The notes below the pieces were generated by a model, which made no database searches, was not told the DNA's origin, and worked only from the letters and a program-made list of their open reading frames with translations. The position numbers and the translations under genes are program-made. Of a stretch of 42,873 nucleotides of DNA, positions 24,751-33,311 are shown piece after piece. Position 1 is the stretch's first letter. The number at the start of each line of letters is the position of its first letter. The DNA is from Sphingobium sp. (lineage in GTDB: Bacteria; Pseudomonadota; Alphaproteobacteria; Sphingomonadales; Sphingomonadaceae): NCBI GenBank assembly GCA_023266635.1, contig JAHFPU010000003.1, positions 1 through 42,873 on the forward strand, read 5' to 3'.

Positions 24751-25455
24751 TCACACCAGAAAGGCGACGATCTTCAGGATCAGTTCCGACTGGCGGTTGG
24801 TCGATGTTTTCTTGAAGATGGATTTGAGGTGCTGCCTGACCGTGTGCAGCGAGACGCTCATCCGCCCGGCGATCTCCTCGATATTTCGGGAAAGCAGGAG
24901 GTGGTTCACCAGTTCCCGCTCCCGGTCCGTCAGTTCAGCCTGAAGGAACAGGCCGATCTGGTCCGCAAGATCGGAAAAGGGATCTTCGGAACACATGCTC
25001 GCCACTAAAAGGTCGGCATCCAGCGCCAATTCACGTGCGGGAAAGGGCGTTATCCGCGCGCTGAATGACGGTCCGCCGGTTTCATCATCCACGAAGAGCA
25101 CGGACGGAATGCGATCACTCCCATGCCACTCCCGATCCAGCCGGGTAGCGAATACATGTTCCAGCCGGCGGACGCGCGCCACTTCCCGTTCCAGCCCGCG
25201 ACTACCGCGCGCCCGGAAATCCTTCGTATCGACAAGCTGATATTCGAGCAGCTTGCCCGTCTGCGAGAAGAGCAGGTGCGTGCGGCGGGGGTTCTGCAAG
25301 GCAAAGACCCGCAGAACCAGACCTTCCGGACCTGGCCGTGTCCCGGCCCACCGGTCGCCGGTCGGCACGAGCCGCCGGTTGCCCGGCCGCATCCCCGTCA
25401 CAGGCGACGACCCCGGCACGATCGAAAGATCCGTGCTGAGGTCGACCCTTGCCAT
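24751..25455 (-). CDS. LuxR-type HTH transcriptional regulator
   Basis: This 234-residue protein has a C-terminal LuxR helix-turn-helix (about 172-234: LTDRERELVNHLLLSRNIEE, then SVSLHTVRQHLKSIFKKTST). The N-terminal 170 residues do not match an AHL-binding domain or a receiver; they may form a PAS-like sensor. The ATG shares a base with the stop codon of the autotransporter gene (TGATG), so the regulator is translated with it and is probably expressed from the same promoter. This suggests control of the autotransporter or of surface behaviour (inference). Confidence 0.85.
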   Translation of the reverse strand: MARVDLSTDLSIVPGSSPVTGMRPGNRRLVPTGDRWAGTRPGPEGLVLRVFALQNPRRTHLLFSQTGKLLEYQLVDTKDFRARGSRGLEREVARVRRLEHVFATRLDREWHGSDRIPSVLFVDDETGGPSFSARITPFPARELALDADLLVASMCSEDPFSDLADQIGLFLQAELTDRERELVNHLLLSRNIEEIAGRMSVSLHTVRQHLKSIFKKTSTNRQSELILKIVAFLV

Positions 25456-28400
25456 CAGAAGCCGATCTTCACGCCCGCGCTGAAGGACGCGCCATGCTGG
25501 TCGCCACCCGATGCGAATGCACCGCGGAGATAGGCCGCGCTCTTGCTGCCGATCTGTGCGGAAAGGCCCGCACCGAACGTCCAGAATGCGTCAGGATCGG
25601 TGCCCTGCAGGCGGAACTTGCTGGCCGGATCGACGAGGAACGCCACATCGCGGTTGCCGCCGACATCGCCCTGGAGCGTGTAGGACACGGACGCTTCCGG
25701 ATGGATCTTCGCATTGCCCGAACCATAGTTGCCGACGATCTTCGCGCCGACTTCCGGGCTGAACAGCGTCTTCGACTTCTTGTCGACGATCAGGCCGATC
25801 GACCCGCCACCGGCTTCCGTGAAGCCGTCGAAGCTGTAGTGACGCAGGTCACCACGCAGGAAGGGTACGATGTCGACCTTGCCAAGCTCGAAATTATGGC
25901 TGGCTTCGGCAATGACGCGGAATTCGTTGCTGTCGAACTTGGCAGTCGCGGTGCGGCCGAAGGTCGGCATGGCCCGCGACGTGTTCCAATTGCTCCAGCC
26001 ATAGACCGCCTGGATGCCCAGATTGATCTGCGAGAGCGGGACCTGAGCGAAGATGCCGACCATGTAAGTGTCCGCATTGGCATGCTCGGGCGTGCCACGG
26101 GCATCCTGATCGATGTCGCCATAGCCAAAGCCGATGCCGTAGCTGAAGCCGCTGGCCGAGGTGCCGCCGATACCGATCGACCCGCCATAATTGTTGGTCC
26201 GCGTCGCCGACGCGCCATAGACGCTGTAGCGGCCCTGACGCAGGAAGCTGCCGGCCGGATTGATCCAGAGGTTGAGCGCCTTCTCACCCGTGTTGCGCGG
26301 CAGGTTCCGGGTAAAGTCCCCGAACGGATCGGTGGTGCGCGTCGCCGCGAGCGAACCGTAGAATTCGCCGCTGGTCAGCTCCTGCATTGCATCGGCGATC
26401 TCGCCTTCGTCGAGCTGGGTGTCGAGCATCGCCAGCACCGTCGCGAAATCCTCGACATTGGCGCGATCCTGCGCGCTGCTGAACGTGCCATCGGTCAGCT
26501 GCTGAACGACGCGCGGCAGAAGGCCATCGAGAACCGTACCCATGTGGACGACGTTGAGGTCAGCCGCCTGGGTGGTGTAGCTGTTGCGCTGCACCTGCAC
26601 ACCGACGATGGTCGTGCCATCACCGGCCGGACGCGTGTCGTAGTTGAAGTCGAGGAAGGGTGAATCGACCCCATTTGTCAGGGTTTTGACGTTGATGTTA
26701 ACCGCGCCGCTGACGTCGAACAGGTCCGTGCGGGTGCCGTTGAGATAGATCGCCGTCGGACCAGTTGCGATGTCGATCTTGCCGGCGAGGGTGAGGTCGC
26801 CATCCACGGTGATGTGGCTGGGGCTGGAGAAAACCGTGGTCGCGTAGGAGACCGGCAGCACCTGACCAAGCGCCTGCGTCGAGAAGGCAGTGCTCGCGAC
26901 GGCCTGGCTGGTGACCGTCCCGACCGGCAGCGCCTGGCTGGTCACGAAGGAGGTGTCGGAGACGGAGCCCGTCCCGACGGTTTGCGTCGCAGCGCCCATG
27001 ACCAGCGTGCCGGTGGCCGACTGTGTCAGATTGCCCTTGATGTAGACCTCGATGCCATCAACCACGCTGGACGACAGAGGGTTGGCGCTGTCGCCAGGCA
27101 AGCGGCGGCCGATGACGAGGCTGGCGTCGTTGACGACATTGCCGCGAATGGCAAATTCTGGCGTTGCCGTGGAGGTGAATTCGTCCGCGATCGCGTCATA
27201 GGTGAAGGGCGATACGTCGAGTTGCGCCTCTCCGCCCTGGATCGCGAACGTACCGACATCCATCGTCCATGCGGGCGTGGGCGCAGCATCGATATAGGTC
27301 GCGCCGTTGATGACGAACACACCCGTACCGGTCTTGGTCACAGTGTCGAGGCCAAGTACGCGCGAACCGAGCGTGAATGCGCCTACTGCCGTCGCCGCTT
27401 CGCCCAGGTTTGCGCTCGTCAGCAGTGGGTCCTTCGCGGAGAAGGCGGCCAGCGTGCCGATGGTTTCCTTCAAGCGGAAGTCGTCAACACCGGAAAGGCC
27501 GAGATAGCCATTGCCGTTAAGATTCAGCGCACTCTTCGTGTAGCGCGCGCCGGTATCCGCATCATGCTCCGCAACGATGTTTCCGATGGTGACCGATCCG
27601 GCATCCAGATTTATGGTCGCGACGATATTGTTGCTGATGAAGGGGCCGCTGGCCGGCGCAATCGATGGATCGACGGCGAATGGCGCAGAGGTGAATTCAT
27701 CGTCATTGTCCTCAATCGCGCCGGTGATCGCAATGGCGGTCGGGCCGTTGAGATTGTCAAACAGCGTATCACTGGCTCCGGCAAGGAAGCCCTTCTGATT
27801 GAATGTATATGTCTGCGTGAGCGGTGCGCCGAGCGCGACGATCGTGCCTGTCCCGGTGGACGGCCCCTCAACAGTGTAGTTCTGCTGCGACGATCCCAGC
27901 TTGACGAGGCCGCGGATCACGCCGCTGTTGGTGACGGTCGCCGTCTCCGACGTCAGGTCGAGGTCGCCACCTATCAGACCGCTGTTGGTGAAGGCCAGCG
28001 TCCCGCCACCCTTGGTCCATGTGCGGGTGCGGGCGGTTTCGACTTCGCCCGGGCTGACGCCCGTATAGTCGCTAACATCGCTATAGGTGCCGCCGAGGCT
28101 CTTGATATAGACATCGCCATACAGCGTGCCGCTGTTGGTGAAGTCTGCGACCTTGGTGCTTTCGAGGTCGACGTCGATCGGCGCGTCATAATAGCCGTCC
28201 AGTATCGACTGTGTAGCGAAGCCGACAGTGCCTGCGTTATTGAACGTCGCCGTTCCGCCCGTCGCGGTGGTTTTGAGATCGCGATGTATGGTTCCGCCGC
28301 CAGTGGTGTCGGAATAATATTTCTCGTCGCGGTCTTCAAACGCGCTGCTGACGGTGATTGTGCTACCGGGCGAAATGCTGGCGTCGGTAAACACAAGGCT

Positions 28401-31211
28401 GCCCGCGCCGATCTTCATAGATGCGCCGGTGAAACCTCTTGCAAAGATATCGCCTTCACTCACCGCCGGGATCAGCGATGTTTTCATCGTGTCGGACGAC
28501 TGGATATCGATTGCGGCCGTACCGCCGGATGCCTTTGTACTGTAGACCGATGCAAATTGCGTCGAAGACGGCCCTGTCGTGGTGACTTGGTTCGAAGAAT
28601 AGGTACCACCCGAAGCTTCCACGTCCAGCCCTTGCAGCACGCGGCCGGTCAGATTGAGGGTCGCATTGCCCGCGCTGGAATACACATACGCTTCACCGCC
28701 GATCATGCCCGCGACATTTGCCAGCGCATTTCCGGACTTGGGAGAACCGCTATAGCTGCTGGTTGCAACTGTGGTGGGACCGGTTGATGTGTAGTCGCTC
28801 GTGCTTAAGTTGAAGTAAGAATCCCCGACCGCCCGCACTTCCAAATCATCACCAATCCTGCTGGTGAGATCGACGGTCGCTGTCGCATCGCGCGTGGCGT
28901 ACACGTCAGCGTCTTCGCCTACCGTGCCTCCCGTCATCGTGAATGTGGAGTCGGCGGCAACGCGGCTATAATTGCTGCTCCCGTCCGAGTGGATAGATAC
29001 CGGCACGCTGTCCACAACCACTATGGTTTGATGGCTTTCGCTATGCTGATCGTTAGCGCCTGCTCCAACAGAAACGTCGCCATCCACAATGCCGCCCGTA
29101 ATCGCGAGGCTTGCGGCTCCGCCACCGGAATAGACTTCGACATTGCCATAACCATTACCGTCAAGATCAGCGACCCTGCCCGTAATCGTCGCGGAACTCG
29201 TCGTGGCATGATTGACGAAATCCGACACAGCTGACGTGTTGGACGTCGAATCGTTCAAACCATCGTTGAAGAGGGTATATGTCTGCGTCGTACTGTAGGT
29301 CGACGTGCCGCCACCAGCATATCCGTAGAAATCGCCGACGATCGTCCCGCTGATCGTCGCCGTGCTGCTCAGGTCGCTTTCCTGGTCGACGGAGGCCGCA
29401 TAGCCCGGATCGATGCCGTCCGCGAATGCTCCCACGGTGCCAGCATAGGTGCCGCTGACGGCGCCGCCGACAGCGGTCGAGGTCGAAGTGGCCGATGCGC
29501 TGTAGTTGGTCGTGGTCGTCGGTATCGTGGTGACAACCGTTGTTGAATTCGTCTGGCTGCTACTGCTGGTGTCGCTCACGCTCGATGTTAGATCGATATC
29601 CTGACGGATGGTGCCATTATTGACGAGCGTTGCGCCGCCGGTGCCGCCGGAGACGTTAACATCACCTTCGACCAAGGCGCCCGCAGCGTTTGTGAAGGAT
29701 GCCGGGGAAGCGGATGGCGTGAACGTCTCCGACTGGGTGTCGGCGACCACGGTCGTAACCGTGCCGTCAAGCGCGGTCGTGACGGTCTGGGAATCGGTGT
29801 TGCCGAAATTGACCCGATGCGTCGTGCCGCCATCAGCGATAACATCGACATCACCACCAATTAGACCGCCGTTGGTCAAAGATGCGGAAGCATTTCCTCT
29901 GATATCAACATCGCCGGAAATCTGGGCAGTCGATGCGAAATCAACTGCGACCGCGCCACCAGTCGCCGTCTCCGTATAGTCGCTGGCATATGTTTCCACC
30001 GAGACGCCCGTGTCAGAATGAGTTGTATGCGTTTCCACATAACTGCTGTCGCTGACATCGGCATCTATGGTCACGTCGCCGGTGCCTGGACCAGTACCTA
30101 CATGTCCCGCAATAGTCGCCGTCACACCACCCGCGCCGCCCGAGATATCAACCGCGCCGCTGACCGACCCAGTGGCCCCTATGGCAACATTGACAAGGCC
30201 AGTTAAATTGGCGTCGGCTTCCGTCGTCGTTTCGGAAAAGTCACTTAGCGTACCGTCCGTAATCTGACTCGCTAAATAAGCGGATTCCTCATCCTCACCG
30301 TTGGCGTATATGTACAGATTGCCCGAAGTGATTGCTCCATCAACGGTCGCATTCGTCTGTCCCGTGCCGTAATTATACATCTCGACATCGGTCGCACTGC
30401 CGGTAGACGTTATGTTAAGAGAAGCCGTAGCCGCGTTGGGCGAATAATTGTCCAATCGGCTAGTCGTTGTCGTTGTCGGACTAACCACCGTTACCGTCGT
30501 CGGCTGATATTCCTCCGTCGATGAGCCAGCGCGGACGTATGTGTAGCCCATGGTGCCGCTGTTGAGCAATGACGCGTCGCCATAACTGTAAATATAGGTT
30601 CCCGCAGGCGAATAAGGGGTCATACCGACTGCAGGCGTCCCAATCGTCCCCGAATTGACCACCGTTGCCGAGCCGCCATAGGTATAAGTCGTTATGTCGC
30701 CATTTGTGACGGTGTCGGAAACATCGGAGTAGACGGTAAGGCCGTAAAATCCACCATTCCCAGTAATGACGCCCGCATTGTTCACATTGGCAGAGCCGAC
30801 GCCGTCCACATAATAGCTGCCGTTGATGATGCCGCTGATATCATTAACGCCGACAAACGACGATGTCGGCGTAGTGTGATCGGTCGAGTAATCAAAATTG
30901 ACATTGTCGAGATCGGTGCCGACCGTGCCGCTGTTCGAGAATGACACCGCGCCATTGAACAGAGAGTCGACCGTGATCGTGCCCGGACCCGTGACAGTCG
31001 ATCCGGCCGACAGCACCAACGAAACATTGGGAGGCGTGATCGAGGAGACCGCTGTGTTAACGCCGGTTACCGTGTTGCCGGCGCTGTCGCAGGTCACTGT
31101 CGATGCTGAGGGCGCACAAGCCGCTTCGGCTACGCCGGGCTGGGCCAGGGTGAATGCGACCGCCATGCTGGCGACCCCCGTCGACAGCTTTGCCTTGTTC
31201 GAACTCACCAT
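25455..31211 (-). CDS. Giant type V autotransporter, beta-solenoid passenger
   Basis: This 1918-residue protein is a classical autotransporter. It has a signal peptide (1-30), a short segment with two cysteines (Cys32 and Cys41), a passenger of about 1600 residues and a C-terminal 12-strand barrel (about 1637-1918) ending in VKIGF. The passenger consists of solenoid rungs of the type GxIxGDVxV and VNNSGTI, with Ser/Thr/Tyr-rich loops of 20-40 residues inserted between them; such passengers are exposed on the cell surface and usually mediate adhesion or aggregation. Base composition is lower in G+C in the passenger part. It is the largest gene of the window. The LuxR gene is coupled to its end; the 249-bp gap upstream (31212-31460) contains the promoter but no clear boxes. 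Confidence 0.93.
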   Translation of the reverse strand: MVSSNKAKLSTGVASMAVAFTLAQPGVAEAACAPSASTVTCDSAGNTVTGVNTAVSSITPPNVSLVLSAGSTVTGPGTITVDSLFNGAVSFSNSGTVGTDLDNVNFDYSTDHTTPTSSFVGVNDISGIINGSYYVDGVGSANVNNAGVITGNGGFYGLTVYSDVSDTVTNGDITTYTYGGSATVVNSGTIGTPAVGMTPYSPAGTYIYSYGDASLLNSGTMGYTYVRAGSSTEEYQPTTVTVVSPTTTTTSRLDNYSPNAATASLNITSTGSATDVEMYNYGTGQTNATVDGAITSGNLYIYANGEDEESAYLASQITDGTLSDFSETTTEADANLTGLVNVAIGATGSVSGAVDISGGAGGVTATIAGHVGTGPGTGDVTIDADVSDSSYVETHTTHSDTGVSVETYASDYTETATGGAVAVDFASTAQISGDVDIRGNASASLTNGGLIGGDVDVIADGGTTHRVNFGNTDSQTVTTALDGTVTTVVADTQSETFTPSASPASFTNAAGALVEGDVNVSGGTGGATLVNNGTIRQDIDLTSSVSDTSSSSQTNSTTVVTTIPTTTTNYSASATSTSTAVGGAVSGTYAGTVGAFADGIDPGYAASVDQESDLSSTATISGTIVGDFYGYAGGGTSTYSTTQTYTLFNDGLNDSTSNTSAVSDFVNHATTSSATITGRVADLDGNGYGNVEVYSGGGAASLAITGGIVDGDVSVGAGANDQHSESHQTIVVVDSVPVSIHSDGSSNYSRVAADSTFTMTGGTVGEDADVYATRDATATVDLTSRIGDDLEVRAVGDSYFNLSTSDYTSTGPTTVATSSYSGSPKSGNALANVAGMIGGEAYVYSSAGNATLNLTGRVLQGLDVEASGGTYSSNQVTTTGPSSTQFASVYSTKASGGTAAIDIQSSDTMKTSLIPAVSEGDIFARGFTGASMKIGAGSLVFTDASISPGSTITVSSAFEDRDEKYYSDTTGGGTIHRDLKTTATGGTATFNNAGTVGFATQSILDGYYDAPIDVDLESTKVADFTNSGTLYGDVYIKSLGGTYSDVSDYTGVSPGEVETARTRTWTKGGGTLAFTNSGLIGGDLDLTSETATVTNSGVIRGLVKLGSSQQNYTVEGPSTGTGTIVALGAPLTQTYTFNQKGFLAGASDTLFDNLNGPTAIAITGAIEDNDDEFTSAPFAVDPSIAPASGPFISNNIVATINLDAGSVTIGNIVAEHDADTGARYTKSALNLNGNGYLGLSGVDDFRLKETIGTLAAFSAKDPLLTSANLGEAATAVGAFTLGSRVLGLDTVTKTGTGVFVINGATYIDAAPTPAWTMDVGTFAIQGGEAQLDVSPFTYDAIADEFTSTATPEFAIRGNVVNDASLVIGRRLPGDSANPLSSSVVDGIEVYIKGNLTQSATGTLVMGAATQTVGTGSVSDTSFVTSQALPVGTVTSQAVASTAFSTQALGQVLPVSYATTVFSSPSHITVDGDLTLAGKIDIATGPTAIYLNGTRTDLFDVSGAVNINVKTLTNGVDSPFLDFNYDTRPAGDGTTIVGVQVQRNSYTTQAADLNVVHMGTVLDGLLPRVVQQLTDGTFSSAQDRANVEDFATVLAMLDTQLDEGEIADAMQELTSGEFYGSLAATRTTDPFGDFTRNLPRNTGEKALNLWINPAGSFLRQGRYSVYGASATRTNNYGGSIGIGGTSASGFSYGIGFGYGDIDQDARGTPEHANADTYMVGIFAQVPLSQINLGIQAVYGWSNWNTSRAMPTFGRTATAKFDSNEFRVIAEASHNFELGKVDIVPFLRGDLRHYSFDGFTEAGGGSIGLIVDKKSKTLFSPEVGAKIVGNYGSGNAKIHPEASVSYTLQGDVGGNRDVAFLVDPASKFRLQGTDPDAFWTFGAGLSAQIGSKSAAYLRGAFASGGDQHGASFSAGVKIGF

Positions 31212-31460
31212 TATTCCCCCGCGTAATCAACAAGCCTAAAGGCAGCCGAAGCGCTCCAGCTCGACAACCACCCCCAATATTACGCGACCCTGTTTGCTCA
31301 TGACCACGAGTCCTACGATCAGTCTGAGCTTGCGGTTATCAAACGGTAAACCGCGCGCAAGGCAATTCCCCAAATGGGTAAGTTATTGACAAGCTGTCCC
31401 AATATATTTTCACCTAGATCAAACAGGTACAGGGCGCGGCTAGCTGCGGCACACGACCTG

Positions 31461-32303
31461 TCAGGCGACGTTCGCAATGGTGACGGATCGCCTGATTCGT
31501 CTCCCGGTTCCCGAACCCGACTGGTTCGCGCTCTTCCGGTAGATTGCCTCGACCAAATCTAGGGAATTCAGGTGGTCGTGTATCCACTGCAGGGAGCCAT
31601 CACGCGCCATGGCCTGAAGATGCGCCGCAGGCAGATCGAGTAGCCGCGCGCCGTCTACGATCCTGAATCCCTGATAGCTAAGCGGCATCGCAATCAGTTC
31701 AGAATGGACGTTGATCGCGCAATCCTTCAGCAACCGATGTTCGAGCAGATGATCGATCAGCTTTTCCGTCCGCGCGGCCGCTAGTTCAAAGGCGTGGCAG
31801 AAGGCCAGTATCTTAGAGAGCGCGGGGCTGGGTTTGCCATCCATGAACAGCGCATAACCGCCCCGACCGGCAGCGCGCACCACGCCCGACGATGCATCGA
31901 AGCACAGTGCCAATTGCCCGTCACCGTCCGGTTTGCGCGCCAATATCCAAGGATAGCGGCGGATATAGGCGGGCACGTAATGCTGGGCGCTGAACGTCCC
32001 GGTTCCCGCGTCGACAAAGCAGTTTTCGCCGACATTGAGGCCCATCACGGCCATCGGCACAGGCCGGTCGCCGTTGGAAAAAAGGATAGGGAATATGGCG
32101 CCGGCCGAGGCGAACTCCTCGGCGACCAAGGGTACGACATTCTGCTGCGCCAGCGATGCGGGGCGTTTCACAGGCTCGAAGCGAAATCCCTCATGGACGG
32201 CTTTGTCCAGCGCCGTGAGCTGATTGTAGAATAATGGAAGATGCGTGGCCTCAACGGTCGATTGCACCTGTATTTCCCCCGACACGCCAGCGCCCCCGGC
32301 CAT
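31461..32303 (-). CDS. SapC-family protein
   Basis: This 280-residue protein resembles SapC, first described in the Campylobacter S-layer gene cluster and found in many proteobacteria. The segments HLPLFYNQLTALDK, VPLVAEEFASAGAIFPILF, YVPAYIRRYPWIL and ILAFCHAFELAAARTEKLID are typical. The function is unknown; alphaproteobacterial members are often near TonB receptors. The ATG at 32303 gives the normal family length, with GAAGG 3-8 bases upstream. The open frame continues upstream to 33059, but this part is antisense to the SGNH gene and low-complexity Arg/Ser/Pro. It lies upstream of the autotransporter on the same strand, 249 bp away. Confidence 0.87.
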   Translation of the reverse strand: MAGGAGVSGEIQVQSTVEATHLPLFYNQLTALDKAVHEGFRFEPVKRPASLAQQNVVPLVAEEFASAGAIFPILFSNGDRPVPMAVMGLNVGENCFVDAGTGTFSAQHYVPAYIRRYPWILARKPDGDGQLALCFDASSGVVRAAGRGGYALFMDGKPSPALSKILAFCHAFELAAARTEKLIDHLLEHRLLKDCAINVHSELIAMPLSYQGFRIVDGARLLDLPAAHLQAMARDGSLQWIHDHLNSLDLVEAIYRKSANQSGSGTGRRIRRSVTIANVA

Positions 32304-32533
32304 CCGCCTTCGCTCGGGTAGATCGCTGAACCTGACAATACCCCGTTCGAGTAACCCGAACGCCCCGAAACCCGCTTCCCGCTGCTTCGGAACGAGACGA
32401 GTATATAGGGAAACGGGCAAGGGGGATAGTCGGGTTTCACGGATTGGAAAGGGCTGCACGCATACCGCAAGAAATCCGATGCCGCGCCGTTCTTCCTGTG
32501 ATAAAAGGGCTGCGTCGGACGGGGCAAAATCCA

Positions 32534-33250
32534 ATGAAATATTTCCTGACAGCATGCCTGCTTGCGCTGCCACTGACGGCGGTAGGCGCAGCCGGCGGTG
32601 CGCCAGTGGCGGCAGACGGCTTCTCGCGCTTCGCGCCGGAGATCGCGGCTTTTGCGCGCCAGAATGCAGTGACATCCCACCAGTCGCCAGCGGACGACAC
32701 GCTGTTCGTGGGCAGTTCCAGCATCCGCCTGTGGAATGTCTCCAGCAGTTTTCCGGAACTCGACGCCGTAAATCGCGGCTTTGGCGGCGCGACGACGCCC
32801 GATGTACTGCATTATTATCCACAGGTGATCGCCGGGTGCCAGCCGGAGACAGTGATTGTTTATGTCGGCGAGAATGACATCGCCGCTGGCCGGAACCCCG
32901 ACATGGTCGCCGCCGATGTGCTGACCCTGCTCGGCAAGATCCGGACGGATTTCCCCCATGCGCGGATTGCCTATCTGTCGATGAAGCACAGCCCGCTGCG
33001 CGAGGACCTGTGGGGCAGGATGGCTGCGGTGAACGCGATGGTGAAGGCGCGCGCGACAAAGGATGCGTCCTTCGATTTCCTAGACGTTAGTCAAGCATTG
33101 CTGACGGTGAATGGCCTGCCTGATCGCCAGTTCTACACGATGGACGGCCTCCACATGAATGCGCTGGGCTATGCGCGCTGGACGGCGATCGTGGACGCCT
33201 ATCTGGATGCGCCGCATCGTCCGGTGGCCAAGGACCTGGCTTCGTCCTGA
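32534..33250 (+). CDS. Secreted SGNH/GDSL hydrolase
   Basis: This 238-residue protein has a signal peptide (about 1-22) and the SGNH blocks: block I FVGSSSIRLW with the nucleophile serine, block II GFGGATTPD, block III YVGENDIAAG (a GEND variant of GxND) and block V DGLHMNALGY carrying the Asp and His. It should hydrolyse an ester (lipase, esterase or acetyl-esterase type) in the periplasm or outside. The ATG at 32534 is selected because it starts the signal peptide; the in-frame ATG at 32444 would precede it by 30 residues. It is divergent from sapC. The gap to the kinase gene is 61 bp. Confidence 0.88.
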   Translation: MKYFLTACLLALPLTAVGAAGGAPVAADGFSRFAPEIAAFARQNAVTSHQSPADDTLFVGSSSIRLWNVSSSFPELDAVNRGFGGATTPDVLHYYPQVIAGCQPETVIVYVGENDIAAGRNPDMVAADVLTLLGKIRTDFPHARIAYLSMKHSPLREDLWGRMAAVNAMVKARATKDASFDFLDVSQALLTVNGLPDRQFYTMDGLHMNALGYARWTAIVDAYLDAPHRPVAKDLASS

Positions 33251-33311
33251 TCCGCATCGGAAACCGCCCTGCGCTAACCGATAATTAACCCTGTTCCGGC
33301 TAGAGTGGGGC

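Noticed and set aside
26814-28787. Long plus-strand open frame of 657 codons inside the autotransporter gene
   Set aside because: It is antisense to the passenger, without recognisable domains, and its composition follows from the repeated Gly/Thr/Ser codons on the other strand.
31412-31428. ACCTAGATCAAACAGGT, lux-box-like, upstream of the autotransporter
   Set aside because: Only the outer four bases of each arm are symmetric, the length is 17 rather than about 20, and the LuxR protein lacks an AHL domain.
32304-33059. N-terminal extension of the SapC frame
   Set aside because: The extension is antisense to the SGNH hydrolase and composed of Arg/Ser/Pro-rich sequence; a good start with ribosome binding site exists at 32303.
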